A DNA stretch of 64,000 nucleotides from Acidobacteriota bacterium (GCA_020349885.1 CP070701.1:793631-857630); one strand, 5' to 3'. Positions 27,278 through 36,781 are shown, counted from the first letter of the stretch. Notes: generated by a model from the letters alone, not told the origin. Numbers and translations are program-made.

Positions 27278-29125
27278 CTACTCCACCGTCACGCTCTTGG
27301 CCAGGTTGCGCGGCTGGTCCACGTCGCAGCCGAGGAGGCTGGCGATGTGGTAGGCGAAAAGCTGCAGGGGGAGCGCCTCGAGAACGGGGACGAGGAGCGG
27401 CGCGACGCGGGGAACCGAAAGGTGCGTGTCGGCCTTGCGCGCGGCCTCCGAGTCACCCTCGCACGTGAGCGCGATGACGTTGCCGCCGCGCGCCTTCACC
27501 TCCTCGATGTTCCCCATAATCTTCGCCCGCGTCGCGCCGCCGAAGACCAGCGCCACCACGGGCATCTGCTCGTCGATTAAGGCGATGGGGCCGTGCTTCA
27601 TCTCGCCGCCGGGGTAGCCCTCCGCGTGGATGTAGGAAATCTCCTTGAGCTTGAGGGCGCCTTCGAGCGCGAGCGGGTAGTGGATGCCGCGCCCGAGGTA
27701 GAGGAAATTGCGGTACGTGTGGTGAGCGCGTGCGGCCTCCTCGAGCGCCGCCATGGCTTCCTGATTCGCGAGGTAATTCTCCATGGCGTGCGGCAGGCAG
27801 GCCAGGTCGGTCACGGCCTCTCTGGACTCGTCGACCGAAAGGACGCCGCGCGCCTGCCCCAGCCGGAGCGCCAGCAGGTGAAGCGCCGCGAGCTGCGAGG
27901 TGAAGGCCTTGGTGGAGGCGACGCCGATCTCGGGCCCCGCGTGCGTGTAGAGCACGCCGTGGGATTTTCTCGTTATCATGCTCCCGCGGACGTTGCAGAT
28001 GGAGAGAACGGTCGAGCCCTTGGAGGACGATTCCTCCATCGCGGCCAGCGTGTCGGCCGTCTCGCCCGACTGGCTGACGGCGACGGTGAGCGTCCGCTCG
28101 TCCGCGATGGGGTCACGGTAGCGGTACTCGGAGCCGTAGTCCACCTCGCACGCAAGGCGCGCAAGGTGCTCCACGTAGCGCTTGCCGACGAGGCACGCGT
28201 GCCACGACGTGCCGCAGGCCACGAAGTGGACGCGCTCGAAGCGCCTCAGGGCGTCGTCGTCGAGGTTGATCTCTTCCAGGTGCACCGCGCCGGTTTCGAG
28301 GTTGATGCGCCCGAGGAGCGTCTCGCGCACGCCCGTGGGCTGCTCGTGAATCTCCTTGAGCATGAAGTGCTTGAAGCCGCCTTTCTCGGCCGAGACCGGG
28401 TCCCACGGAATCCGCGCCCGGACGGGCTCGCGGACCGTCCCGTCCCCGCCGACCACGCGCACGGAGTCGCGCCGCACCTCGGCCAGGTCGCCGTCCTCGA
28501 GGTACACGACGTCGCGCGTGTAGGGCAGAAGCGCCTGCACGTCGGAAGCGACGTAATTCTCTTCCTCGCCGAGGCCCACGATGAGCGGCGGCCCCTGCTT
28601 CAGGGCGACGACCAGGCCGGGCTCGCGCGTGGAGATGACCGTGATGGCGTAGAGGCCTTCCAGCTCAGAGGCGGCCTTGCGGACGGCCTCCGCGAGCGTC
28701 GCCGACGCGGGCAGGTGCTTTTCGATGAGGTGGGCGACGACCTCGGTGTCCGTCTCGGTGACGAAGGCGTGCTTTTCGCGGGAGAGGGCGTCCTTGAGCG
28801 CGGCGTAGTTCTCGATGATGCCGTTTTGTATGACGACCACCTCGCCCTTGCAGTCGCGGTGCGGGTGGGCGTTTTCCTCCGTGGGGCGCCCGTGCGTGGC
28901 CCAGCGGGTGTGGCCGAGCCCCACGAGGCCCCGAAGCGGCTCCTTCCGGACGACGGCTTCGAGGTCGTGAATCTTTCCGGCGTTCCGGCGGAGCGCCAGG
29001 GCGCCGTTCTGCTCGATGACGGCGAGGCCGGCCGAGTCGTAGCCCCGGTACTCGAGCCGCTTGAGGCTTTCAATCAGGAGCGGCACGGCGTCCCGCCCGC
29101 CGACGTAGCCTACGATGCCGCACAT
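27278..29125 (-). CDS. glmS: Glutamine-fructose-6-phosphate aminotransferase (isomerizing)
   Basis: A 615-residue GlmS that makes glucosamine-6-phosphate from fructose-6-phosphate and glutamine. The N-terminal glutaminase domain starts MCGIVGYVG with the nucleophile Cys2 and has GHTRWATHG. Two SIS isomerase domains follow (about 290-430 and 460-600). It lies 6 bp downstream of glmU, so both steps toward UDP-GlcNAc are co-expressed. No glmS-ribozyme leader fits in the 6-bp gap. Confidence 0.98.
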   Translation of the reverse strand: MCGIVGYVGGRDAVPLLIESLKRLEYRGYDSAGLAVIEQNGALALRRNAGKIHDLEAVVRKEPLRGLVGLGHTRWATHGRPTEENAHPHRDCKGEVVVIQNGIIENYAALKDALSREKHAFVTETDTEVVAHLIEKHLPASATLAEAVRKAASELEGLYAITVISTREPGLVVALKQGPPLIVGLGEEENYVASDVQALLPYTRDVVYLEDGDLAEVRRDSVRVVGGDGTVREPVRARIPWDPVSAEKGGFKHFMLKEIHEQPTGVRETLLGRINLETGAVHLEEINLDDDALRRFERVHFVACGTSWHACLVGKRYVEHLARLACEVDYGSEYRYRDPIADERTLTVAVSQSGETADTLAAMEESSSKGSTVLSICNVRGSMITRKSHGVLYTHAGPEIGVASTKAFTSQLAALHLLALRLGQARGVLSVDESREAVTDLACLPHAMENYLANQEAMAALEEAARAHHTYRNFLYLGRGIHYPLALEGALKLKEISYIHAEGYPGGEMKHGPIALIDEQMPVVALVFGGATRAKIMGNIEEVKARGGNVIALTCEGDSEAARKADTHLSVPRVAPLLVPVLEALPLQLFAYHIASLLGCDVDQPRNLAKSVTVE

Positions 29126-29131
29126 GTCAGT

Positions 29132-30556
29132 TCATTTCCTCTTGGCGCGCTTTCGCTTTCGTTTCTTGACCCATCCCGCCTTGTTCTCCTGCCGGCCGCG
29201 CGCGACGGCGAGCGCATGAGGGGGCACGTCCTCCGTGATGATCGAGCCGGCGGCGACGTAGGCCCCCCGGCCCACGCGCACGGGGGCGACGAACTGGGCG
29301 TCGCTTCCCACGAAAACGCCGTCGCCCAGGACCGTTTCGTGCTTGCGGACGCCGTCGTAGTTGCAGGTGATGGTGCCCGCGCCGATGTTCACCTTCTTCC
29401 CGATCCTGGCGTCGCCGAGGTACGCGAGGTGGTTCGCCTTGCTTCCTGCGCCCAGGCTCGCCTTCTTGGTCTCGACGAAGTTTCCCACCTTGGCGTTCGC
29501 TCCGATCGAGGTGCCGGGGCGAAGGCGCGCGAAGGGCCCGACGCTCGCGCCGCGCCCCACCGCGGCGCCCTCCGCGACGCTGTAGGGTTTTATCGAAACG
29601 TCGTCGGCGAGGACGCAATTCTCCACATGGGCGCCCGTCCCGATGCGGCAGCGCCTGCCGACGCGCGTTGAGCCGGAGAGGAAGACGTTGGGCTCAAGGA
29701 CGGTGTCCGCGCCCACCTCGACCGAAGGGGCCACGTAGGCCGACGTCGGATCGAGCAGCGTCACGCCCTGCTCCATGAGGGCATGCACCTTCCGGCGCCG
29801 GAGCACCTCGTGCGCCACCGCGAGGTCCACGCGAGTGTTGACGCCCAGAACCTCCGTCCAGTCCGGCGTCTGTGCCACGTGGACCGTTCGCCGCTCCTTC
29901 AGGAGCCAGGAAACGGCGTCGGTCAGGTAATATTCCTTCTGCTTGTTTTCGCGCCGGAGGCGCGGCAGGCACTCAAGCAGCCCGGCCGACGAGAAACAAT
30001 ACGTGCCCCCGTTGACCTCCTGCAGGGCGCGCTCGTCGGGCGCGGCGTCGGCCTCCTCGACGATGCCGCGGAGCGAGCCGTCGCCGTTTCGCACAAGCCG
30101 CCCGTAGCCCGAGGGGTTTTCGAGGCGTGCCGAGAGAAGCGTGGACACCGCGCCCACGCGCTTGTGCTCTTCGAGCAGCATTCGAAGCGTCGACTCCCGA
30201 ATGAGCGGGGAGTCGCCCGACAGGACGAGAACGCTCCGATAGCGCTTGAGCTGCGGCGCCGCCGCCATGACCGCATGGCCGGTGCCGAGCTGGTTTTTTT
30301 GCAGGACGGGAATAACCCCCTTGGGCAGGATCTCGCGGACGCGGCCGGCCTGGGCGCCCGTCACGACGAACACGTCGCCGAGGGGCCTCGCGAGGTCCAG
30401 GACGTAGGAAAGCACGGGCCGCCCGTGGAGGGGGTGCAGGACCTTGGGCAGCGCCGAGCGCATGCGTTTCCCCACGCCCGCGGCGAGCACGAGCACGGCC
30501 CGTTTCTTGGAGCCTTTGCCCTTGCGTGGGGAAGCGCGAGAGGGAGCGCGCGCCAT
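29132..30556 (-). CDS. glmU: Bifunctional GlmU (UDP-GlcNAc pyrophosphorylase / acetyltransferase)
   Basis: A 474-residue GlmU. The N-terminal nucleotidyltransferase has LAAGVGKRM, KNQLGTGHAV and the loop SGDSPLI. The left-handed beta-helix acetyltransferase has hexapeptide repeats and NYDGVRKHETVLGDGVFVGS. It converts GlcN-1-P to UDP-GlcNAc for peptidoglycan and LPS. Both termini carry extra basic tails (KGKGSKKR at the start, KKRKRKRAKRK at the end), which is unusual. Between an HTH/TPR gene and glmS. Confidence 0.97.
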   Translation of the reverse strand: MARAPSRASPRKGKGSKKRAVLVLAAGVGKRMRSALPKVLHPLHGRPVLSYVLDLARPLGDVFVVTGAQAGRVREILPKGVIPVLQKNQLGTGHAVMAAAPQLKRYRSVLVLSGDSPLIRESTLRMLLEEHKRVGAVSTLLSARLENPSGYGRLVRNGDGSLRGIVEEADAAPDERALQEVNGGTYCFSSAGLLECLPRLRRENKQKEYYLTDAVSWLLKERRTVHVAQTPDWTEVLGVNTRVDLAVAHEVLRRRKVHALMEQGVTLLDPTSAYVAPSVEVGADTVLEPNVFLSGSTRVGRRCRIGTGAHVENCVLADDVSIKPYSVAEGAAVGRGASVGPFARLRPGTSIGANAKVGNFVETKKASLGAGSKANHLAYLGDARIGKKVNIGAGTITCNYDGVRKHETVLGDGVFVGSDAQFVAPVRVGRGAYVAAGSIITEDVPPHALAVARGRQENKAGWVKKRKRKRAKRK

Positions 30557-30574
30557 GGCTGCAGGTGAAAGAAG

Positions 30575-31333
30575 CTAGGCCGTCTTGCGCTTCTTTTCGC
30601 TCTTGGGAGCCGACGCAAGCTCCCGGAACTCGGGACGGGAGACGTAGTCCATGAAGTCGAGGTCGTAGCGGAACTGGAACCGGTATTGTTCGTCTTCCTT
30701 GATGGCTTTCCGGAGGTGCTCAAGGCACGCGGCCTCGTTTTCGCGGCCGGCCTCGAGGCTCGCAAGCACGTAGCGCGCCTTGCCCCGCTCGCGGGCGTTG
30801 CCGGCCTTCGCAAGCGCCTTTTGGAGAATTTTTTCCGCCTCCCCGTGCCGGCGCTCATTGAACGCGAACAAGCCCGCTTCGTAGGCGTTGTCAAACGAGC
30901 GCAGCGTCTGAGGCTCCGGCTTCGCGGTGAGGCGTGAACAAACGGCCTCGTAGGTGCGGGCGCGGTCGGCAAGCTCGGGCTCGCTTTGCGCGTAAGTCTG
31001 CGCCACGAGCGCGAACGCTTTTTCCGCTTCCTTGTGCTTCTTCCTGCGCATGGCTTTGTGCGCGGCCTCGTAATCCTTGAGGGCCTTTTCGTATACGGCC
31101 GACTCCTTGGCGCGCTCGCGGGTCAGGCTCATTGCGGCGATTTCCCGGATGCGGCTCGGGAGTTCCCCGCGCCCCTCGATGCGGCGGCTCAGGCCAAGCT
31201 TCCGCAGAAGGGACTGCACCTCCTGCGTCGTTATGAGGTGCCCCTGCTTGCGAAGCGCGTCGGCGAGCTCTTTGTTCGTCAGGCCCTTGTAGTTCTTCTT
31301 GAGGAACGTTTCAACCTTCGTTGCTTTCTTCAT
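30575..31333 (-). CDS. HTH/TPR-like protein upstream of glmU
   Basis: A 252-residue protein with no family name I can give. The N-terminal 45 residues (LTNKELADALRKQGHLITTQ) look like a helix-turn-helix. The rest is helical with TPR-like pairs (about 75-125 and 135-225) and many Lys and Glu residues. Its position 18 bp upstream of glmU suggests co-transcription with glmU and glmS. A role in regulating amino-sugar synthesis would be conjecture. Confidence 0.7.
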   Translation of the reverse strand: MKKATKVETFLKKNYKGLTNKELADALRKQGHLITTQEVQSLLRKLGLSRRIEGRGELPSRIREIAAMSLTRERAKESAVYEKALKDYEAAHKAMRRKKHKEAEKAFALVAQTYAQSEPELADRARTYEAVCSRLTAKPEPQTLRSFDNAYEAGLFAFNERRHGEAEKILQKALAKAGNARERGKARYVLASLEAGRENEAACLEHLRKAIKEDEQYRFQFRYDLDFMDYVSRPEFRELASAPKSEKKRKTA

Positions 31334-31365
31334 ATGTGCCCTTTTCGATGCCCGGTGTAGGTATG

Positions 31366-31394
31366 AGAATAATCGATGCCGCGGCGTAAATCAA
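31366..31394 (-). promoter_or_regulatory. Probable promoter of the HTH/TPR-glmU-glmS operon
   Basis: Minus-strand TTGATT (31389-31394), a 17-bp spacer, then TATTCT (31366-31371), about 33 bp before the start codon at 31333. Confidence 0.45.
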
Positions 31395-31528
31395 CGCCGG
31401 GGCGCTCCCGACCATTCCATGCCCCCCCCCGGGCTTTCCAAGATATTATTTGATTTCTTGCCGGAGAAGACTTCGTTATATACGTCTCATGTTTGGATAA
31501 CCCCCCAAACAAGCCGTATATCGCGTCG

Positions 31529-32080
31529 TCACGGGCACGGGGGGGAGGTGTTCGGCCGCTCCGCTGGCGTGCTGTCCTCGCCCAACGTCCCTTCCTCCGC
31601 GAGCCGGTTCTCCGCCGTCACCAGATAGAAATACGTCTCCCCAGCCGGCGGCGCACTCGCCTCCGTCGCCGTGTTCGCGGGAACACGTTGCGTGCAGTCG
31701 CCGTAGTCTCCGGGCAGGTCCGTCAACAGGCCGCGGACAACCCTGTAGGCCCCGACGCTCTCTTCCGGGTCCCACGCGAGAGTCTGCTCGTCCGTGAAGA
31801 GCAGATTCAGAACCTCCCCGGGCGGCGGATAGGGCGGCACGAACCCCGCTTCCCCCTTGTAGTTCGTGCTCGAAAGCGTGCCCGCCTCCGCCACGGAGTC
31901 GCCGATGGCGTCGAGCGTGAGCTTGTAGCTCGCAGACTCGAGAACCACGCCTCCGTCGGGATTGCCGCCCTCGTTCATGGTGTGCTCTTTGAGTTTGTAG
32001 CTCGCGCTCTCCTGGGCGCCGACGAGACCGGCGACGCAAAGGAGCGCGAGAAGCGGTGCGATGTCTCTAAAATGTTTCAT
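31529..32080 (-). CDS. Small secreted protein partnered with the large repeat protein
   Basis: A 183-residue protein with a clear signal peptide (MKHFRDIAPLLALLCVAGLV, then GAQ). Two similar stretches follow (ESASYKLKEHTMNEGG and ESASYKLTLDAIGDSV). The C-terminal half resembles a fibronectin-type fold (TLAWDPEESVGAYRVVRG...GETYFYLVTAENR). Proteins starting with this 'ESASYKL' pattern often accompany surface repeat proteins. It lies 17 bp downstream of the 1283-residue gene. The role is unknown. The ATG at 32080 is set by the signal peptide. Confidence 0.75.
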   Translation of the reverse strand: MKHFRDIAPLLALLCVAGLVGAQESASYKLKEHTMNEGGNPDGGVVLESASYKLTLDAIGDSVAEAGTLSSTNYKGEAGFVPPYPPPGEVLNLLFTDEQTLAWDPEESVGAYRVVRGLLTDLPGDYGDCTQRVPANTATEASAPPAGETYFYLVTAENRLAEEGTLGEDSTPAERPNTSPPCP

Positions 32081-32097
32081 GGCGTTTTTTCCTTTCC

Positions 32098-35000
32098 CTA
32101 TCTTAGCATAACGAGCACCTTGATGGCACCCGCGCCGGCATTCAGAGGCTCCAAAGCCTTGCCGAGCACCGTCCCCGGCGCGGGCTCGTCCGCGCGCATC
32201 GCGTGCCCCGCCGTGGGCGACGTAACCAGGAGGTCGCCCACCTCGACCGCCCCGTAGCCCGCGTCCACCTTGCACGCCACCGTCCCCGAGAGCGCCACCG
32301 CCGCGTGCGTTTCCCTGAAAATTTCCTCGAGCTGCGCCCATGCGGCGTCCTCGGCTTCCTTGTCACCGAGCGCCCGCGCCTCGTCAATCCACGCCGCAAT
32401 CTCCGGCTCCATGGCGGCAATCTGCTTGATGCTCCGCCCGAGCTCGATGCCGGGCGTCGCGGAAACGACGCCCACGACGGCCTTGTCCTCCGCGGACGTG
32501 GCCTTGCGCATAACTCCCGGCGCGAAGCGGTCCGCGACGAGCACGTCGCCCGCCTCCACCGCCTCGCCCACGGGATGGTACTCCGCCAGGTCGAGCGACG
32601 CGGGACGGAACGAGCCGCGCGCGTAGACGTTGCCCTCCTCGTCCACACGGAAAACCTCTTCCTGCAGGCCGTCCGCGCCGTCGCGGAAGATGGAGAAGCG
32701 CGACGCGTCGTTTGCGTCCTTGTCGAGGACGATTTGAAGATTTCCGTCCATCGTCTGCTTTCCGGTCTTTTTGTCGGGGGTGCGCAGGTTGAGCTCGTCG
32801 CGCAGCGCCGCGTCGCGGCCCTTCGTCTCGGCACGCATCTGCCTCAATGAGCCGAAGGTGAAGCTGATGGCCTTTGAAAGATCAACGAACCGGTCCGCTC
32901 TTTCGCCGTCCACGGCCGGGTCGCCCAAAATCATCGGCGGCAGGTTGGTGAAAATCATCTCCGTCTTGCCCGTCTTCTCGTCCGTGTGGGGAACTATCTC
33001 CATCGCGTCGAGCATGTCGAGGTCGGGATAGGTGTCGAAAGAGCCGAAAGTTTGGGTTATTGCGTAGTAACGATTGGCGTACATCCGATACCAGTAATAG
33101 GTAGCGTCGCCGATGTAGCCCCAGTTGCCGGCGTTTGACAGGATGCGATGGTCATCGCTCGTGGAGCCAGCCTGAATCCATCCCCAGAAGCGGTGGCGGT
33201 CGGTAATGGCGTCCCCGAGTCTTGCGTTGTCAGGCGTGTAGATGCCCCAGCCTCCACTCGATTGTCCGTAAACCCCGTAGTCTGTTCCCGAAAACCAGCC
33301 GCCATAGTTCGCCGCGCCGCCAGAGGCCGTGCCGTTGACGCCGTAGTGGAAGCCACCACTCGAGGTTTGATTGGCAGTCCCGGAAATGCCAAAATGATCA
33401 CCGTCACCGCCATATGCCCGGCCGGAGACACCGACATGGGATCCATCACTGCCGGAAGCTCCCGTTGCTTCTCCCCTAAGCCCATAGACCAGTTTGGTGT
33501 TTGGGGCTGGACCAGTGGCATCGGCCTTGCTGAATGTTCCGTAGATGGCTTCGGAATTAGATGTATCAGCATTTATCGTCTCGGCATACACGCCGTAGAG
33601 ATTGGAAGATGAATTTCCGTTCACATAACTGTACACCCCTTTGGCACTCTCGGGCGCAATGCCCACGCCGATGGTGCCGGTGTCCACAAGGAGGCTGGAT
33701 CCCACGTACGCGTCGTCCGGCGTGAAGATCCCCCAGTTCTCCGTGCCGCCCGAGGCCGTGCCGTAGACGCCGTAGAGTGTGCCCGTGGTGCCGATCGCCT
33801 CGCCAAACACGCCCGTGTAATTCGAATGGCCCAGCACGCCGTAGTTGTCGGTGAGGGGGGCACTAGTCCCCGTCGAGATTCCGGCCACGCCGATTTCCCA
33901 CCCGGACCAGTCCGCCGTAGCCACGCCGTCGAAATTCGTCGCTCCCTGCACGCCCAGATAACCTTTCGTGGGAGCATTCGCCCCCTGCCCCCGCACGGCG
34001 CCGTAGCCCGCCCCGCCTGTTCCATAGGTCGAATCGATCCGCCAACTGCTCAATTGCGTCGTCGTCCCCACGTTGAGATTGTCCGCGTGGGCATAGTCCG
34101 TCGTATACAGTCCCCAGTTCTCCGAGCCGCCCGAGGCCGCGCCGTAGACGCCGTAGTTGGGGCCGTTGCTGGCGCTGCTTGCCGACCCAAAAACACCACA
34201 ATGTACTCCCTGGCTGCTGGCAGCTCCCTTTGCTTCCGCCCAAAGCCCATAAACAGATTTGTTGTTTGAGGCTCCAGTAGCGTCGGCCACGCTGAATGTT
34301 CCATGGACGGTGGTGGCGGTAGTGCCAGCATCTGTCGCCTTGGTAGACACGCCGAAGATATCGGAAGCTGAAGTTTCGTTCACTTGGCTCCACACACCTC
34401 GGGTGGTCCCTATGAAGCGACCGCCGGTGGAAGACCCCGAGCTGTACACCCCATAGAGGCTGTCGGGCGCAATGCCCACGCCGATGGTTTTGCTGAACGT
34501 GATCGCGCCCGCCGCGGTATCATCGATGTCTTTGCGCAGGTAGCGCACGTCGCCCGTTCCGGTGATGTCATGCGCGTGGAGCGCGTCGGCGTTCGAGCCG
34601 TCCGTTACCGTGGTCAGGTTCGCCGCCGTCACCGTCGGGCCCACGCCGCTCAACCTGTTGACTTCCGCTGCCGTGGCCGTCACGTCCGTAGCCCCTGAGG
34701 TAAGCGTGTGCGTATGTGCAACCGCAGCAAAATCCGTCGAATCGAGGCTGTCAAGCGTATCGGCGTCTCCCGCAGCGTGTGTATGGAGTGCAGTCGTCCC
34801 GCCGTACGTCAGCTCCGTCACGTCCGACGCCGTCAGGTCGTCGTTCAGTCCGCCGCCGAAGTCGAGCATGCCGCCCACGTAGGCATCGTTCGGCGTGAAA
34901 AGACCCCAGTTCTCCGTGCCGCCCAAGGCCGTGCCGTAGACGCCGTAGTTCGTGCCCGCGCCGTCCGCCTCGCCCTTCACGCCCGTGTAATTGGAATGGC

Positions 35001-35949
35001 CCAGCACTCCGTAGTTGTCTGTGCTGCTACCTCCGGTCGAGACTCCGGCCACGCCGATTTCCCGCCCGCCCCAGTCCGCCGTAAGCACGCCGTCGAAATC
35101 CGTGGCTCCCTGTACCCCCAGGTAGCCGTACGTAGGCCCGTTTATCCCCTCTCCCCGCACGGCGCCGTAGCCCGAGGCTGCGCTGGCTCCATACGTTGAA
35201 TTGATCCGCCAGTTGGTAACGGGAGATGCTCCCCCCGCACCAACGGACAGGTTGAACGTAATGTTCCCAGCCGCCGTGTCGTCCACGTCGCTCCGGAGAA
35301 ACTGCAGCGAGTCGAGCGTGTCCAGCGTGTCCGCGTCACCGCCTCCACCGGAGTGCGCGTGCAGTGCGTCGGCGTTCGAGCCGTCCGTGAGTCCTGTAAG
35401 GTTCGCCGCCGTCACCGTCGGGCCCACGCCGCTCAACCTGTTGACTTCCGCCGCCGTGGCGGTCACGTCCGTCGCCCCTGCGGTAAGCACATGCGTGTGC
35501 CCCAGCGCGGCAAAATCCGTCGAATCCAGCCCGTCAAGATGGTCGGTATTCAGCGCATACGCCGCCGAGACCACCTGGATGCGAGGCGTCATCGCCGGGT
35601 CGGCACCGACCTGCACTTCCACATAGACCGCCGAGTAGTCACGGAACATGTCCGTGAGCGACGTGTAAACGCCCGTCACCGTGCCGCTTCCAAGGGCGAC
35701 GTTGAAGAGGCCGCCCGTCACCGTGACGGCGCCGCTTCCGGCCGCAAGGTGGGAATCGACCAGAAGCTCGCTCCCCACCGCCGGATCGTCGAAGAATCGG
35801 AACACCATGTCGAACGGGCCGTCGAGCGGCGCGTCGGACGAATCCCGCAGGACGCCCTGGAAGTTAACAAGATCGGGCGGTGTGGCCTGCGCGAAGGCGA
35901 GCGTAACCGCGGTGAACATGGCAAAGCAAATTGCAAAGGTTTTCTTCAT
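32098..35949 (-). CDS. Large secreted repeat protein with a tail-fibre-like head and a chaperone-like C-terminus
   Basis: A 1283-residue protein with a signal peptide (1-20, ending LAFAQA). The N-terminal domain (FQGVLRDSSDAPLDG...) is typical of large bacterial surface proteins. Two copies of a TAAEVNRLSGVGPTVTAANL block follow (about 157-198 and 410-450), each near a DGSNADALHAH motif. Many short repeats such as YGVYGTASGGTENWG with TPDDAYVG fill residues about 280-900. The last 200 residues (LDLAEYHPVGEAVEAGDVLV and onward) resemble tail-fibre intramolecular-chaperone/peptidase G2-type domains. RBS AAAGGAG precedes the ATG. A fibrous surface adhesin is inferred. Confidence 0.85.
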   Translation of the reverse strand: MKKTFAICFAMFTAVTLAFAQATPPDLVNFQGVLRDSSDAPLDGPFDMVFRFFDDPAVGSELLVDSHLAAGSGAVTVTGGLFNVALGSGTVTGVYTSLTDMFRDYSAVYVEVQVGADPAMTPRIQVVSAAYALNTDHLDGLDSTDFAALGHTHVLTAGATDVTATAAEVNRLSGVGPTVTAANLTGLTDGSNADALHAHSGGGGDADTLDTLDSLQFLRSDVDDTAAGNITFNLSVGAGGASPVTNWRINSTYGASAASGYGAVRGEGINGPTYGYLGVQGATDFDGVLTADWGGREIGVAGVSTGGSSTDNYGVLGHSNYTGVKGEADGAGTNYGVYGTALGGTENWGLFTPNDAYVGGMLDFGGGLNDDLTASDVTELTYGGTTALHTHAAGDADTLDSLDSTDFAAVAHTHTLTSGATDVTATAAEVNRLSGVGPTVTAANLTTVTDGSNADALHAHDITGTGDVRYLRKDIDDTAAGAITFSKTIGVGIAPDSLYGVYSSGSSTGGRFIGTTRGVWSQVNETSASDIFGVSTKATDAGTTATTVHGTFSVADATGASNNKSVYGLWAEAKGAASSQGVHCGVFGSASSASNGPNYGVYGAASGGSENWGLYTTDYAHADNLNVGTTTQLSSWRIDSTYGTGGAGYGAVRGQGANAPTKGYLGVQGATNFDGVATADWSGWEIGVAGISTGTSAPLTDNYGVLGHSNYTGVFGEAIGTTGTLYGVYGTASGGTENWGIFTPDDAYVGSSLLVDTGTIGVGIAPESAKGVYSYVNGNSSSNLYGVYAETINADTSNSEAIYGTFSKADATGPAPNTKLVYGLRGEATGASGSDGSHVGVSGRAYGGDGDHFGISGTANQTSSGGFHYGVNGTASGGAANYGGWFSGTDYGVYGQSSGGWGIYTPDNARLGDAITDRHRFWGWIQAGSTSDDHRILSNAGNWGYIGDATYYWYRMYANRYYAITQTFGSFDTYPDLDMLDAMEIVPHTDEKTGKTEMIFTNLPPMILGDPAVDGERADRFVDLSKAISFTFGSLRQMRAETKGRDAALRDELNLRTPDKKTGKQTMDGNLQIVLDKDANDASRFSIFRDGADGLQEEVFRVDEEGNVYARGSFRPASLDLAEYHPVGEAVEAGDVLVADRFAPGVMRKATSAEDKAVVGVVSATPGIELGRSIKQIAAMEPEIAAWIDEARALGDKEAEDAAWAQLEEIFRETHAAVALSGTVACKVDAGYGAVEVGDLLVTSPTAGHAMRADEPAPGTVLGKALEPLNAGAGAIKVLVMLR

Positions 35950-35952
35950 GGA

Positions 35953-36150
35953 CTTCTCTCCTTTGTCTGTAAGTTGTTTCCTGAACCGGACTTCTTATAC
36001 TTGAGGCGAGTGTCTACCTAAAACGGCAAACAGGGGAAACGATGATGGTTCTTCTCAAGGGCTTCTCTCCTCTGCCTGTAAATTGTTTCCTGAATCTGAG
36101 CTTTAAAAATTTAAGGTCAAAGTATACCACAAACGGCAAGCTGAGAAAAG
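35953..36150. repeat. Direct repeat of the 5' leader of the large surface gene
   Basis: Copy A, about 35953-36040, is the leader containing the RBS and upstream region of the 1283-residue gene. Copy B, about 36062-36150, repeats it: cttctctcc, tgtaa(g/a)ttgtttcctgaa and aaacggcaa recur in the same order and spacing. Copy B has no long coding sequence attached. The rest of 35950-36208 shows nothing else. Confidence 0.75.
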
Positions 36151-36208
36151 CGCGCTTTTCCTTCTCCAGGCATGCACCTCCCCGCAGCCTATGTTAACCG
36201 GCTGCCGC

Positions 36209-36781
36209 TCAGCGCAGCCACTCGTGAATCTGAATGAACTCGCCCTCCTTGACTATGCAGTCGAAGGCGTCCTCCTCGCCGCCCGGGATGCCGTCGCTTC
36301 CGAAGCACGCGAGAAAATATTTCTGGCGGGGCTTGCCTCTTCTGTTGGGCTCGGTGCGGTAGTTGTAGACATGGCCCCACGGGCAGGAGGGAATTTTCTC
36401 GATGTATTCCGGCACGAGCGCCCCGAGCTCCGCCGGGTAGGCGCCGCGCCTTCTCTTGTAGCGCTCGCAGGCGCGGGCCAGGGCCTTGAGGTGGTCCACG
36501 ACGATGCGCGAGCGCCCACGCCGCTCCATCTCGAAGAGGTTTTCGATGAAGGAGATGTTCGACTCGACGTCGCTCCGGAAGCTGGCCCCGGGATATTTTT
36601 CCAGAAGCTCCCGGAAGACCGCGAGCGCCGCGGCGTTTTGTTGCTCGGCCTGAAGGTCGAGCGCCCGCTTGTACATCTCACGAGCCTCTTTCGGGTCGCC
36701 GTCGCCGCCGCATGCGAGGGCGGAGGCGATCGCAACGATGAGACTCAGGGCGCAAAGGCGTTTCACGATGTTGCCCGTCAT
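36209..36781 (-). CDS. Lipoprotein with a GspG-like C-terminal domain
   Basis: A 190-residue lipoprotein with lipobox ALAC at Cys24. A short TPR-like helix pair (about 35-75) is followed by a C-terminal region resembling the type II secretion pseudopilin GspG core: RRGAYPAELGALVPEYIEKI, PWGHVYNY, then a calcium-site-like FGSDGIPGGEEDAFDCIV. A true pseudopilin would have a prepilin leader; here a lipid anchor replaces it. The ATG at 36781 is chosen for the signal. It lies 32 bp downstream of leuB, on the same strand. Confidence 0.75.
   Translation of the reverse strand: MTGNIVKRLCALSLIVAIASALACGGDGDPKEAREMYKRALDLQAEQQNAAALAVFRELLEKYPGASFRSDVESNISFIENLFEMERRGRSRIVVDHLKALARACERYKRRRGAYPAELGALVPEYIEKIPSCPWGHVYNYRTEPNRRGKPRQKYFLACFGSDGIPGGEEDAFDCIVKEGEFIQIHEWLR

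Noticed and set aside
29126-29131. glmS ribozyme
   Set aside because: Only 6 bp separate glmU and glmS, which leaves no room.
27593-29671. Long open frame on the plus strand opposite glmS
   Set aside because: It is the antisense shadow of a high-GC gene: basic and valine-rich composition, no domain match, and glmS is certain. Similar long antisense frames opposite leuA, gcvPB, the leuCD region and the 50388 gene were rejected for the same reason.
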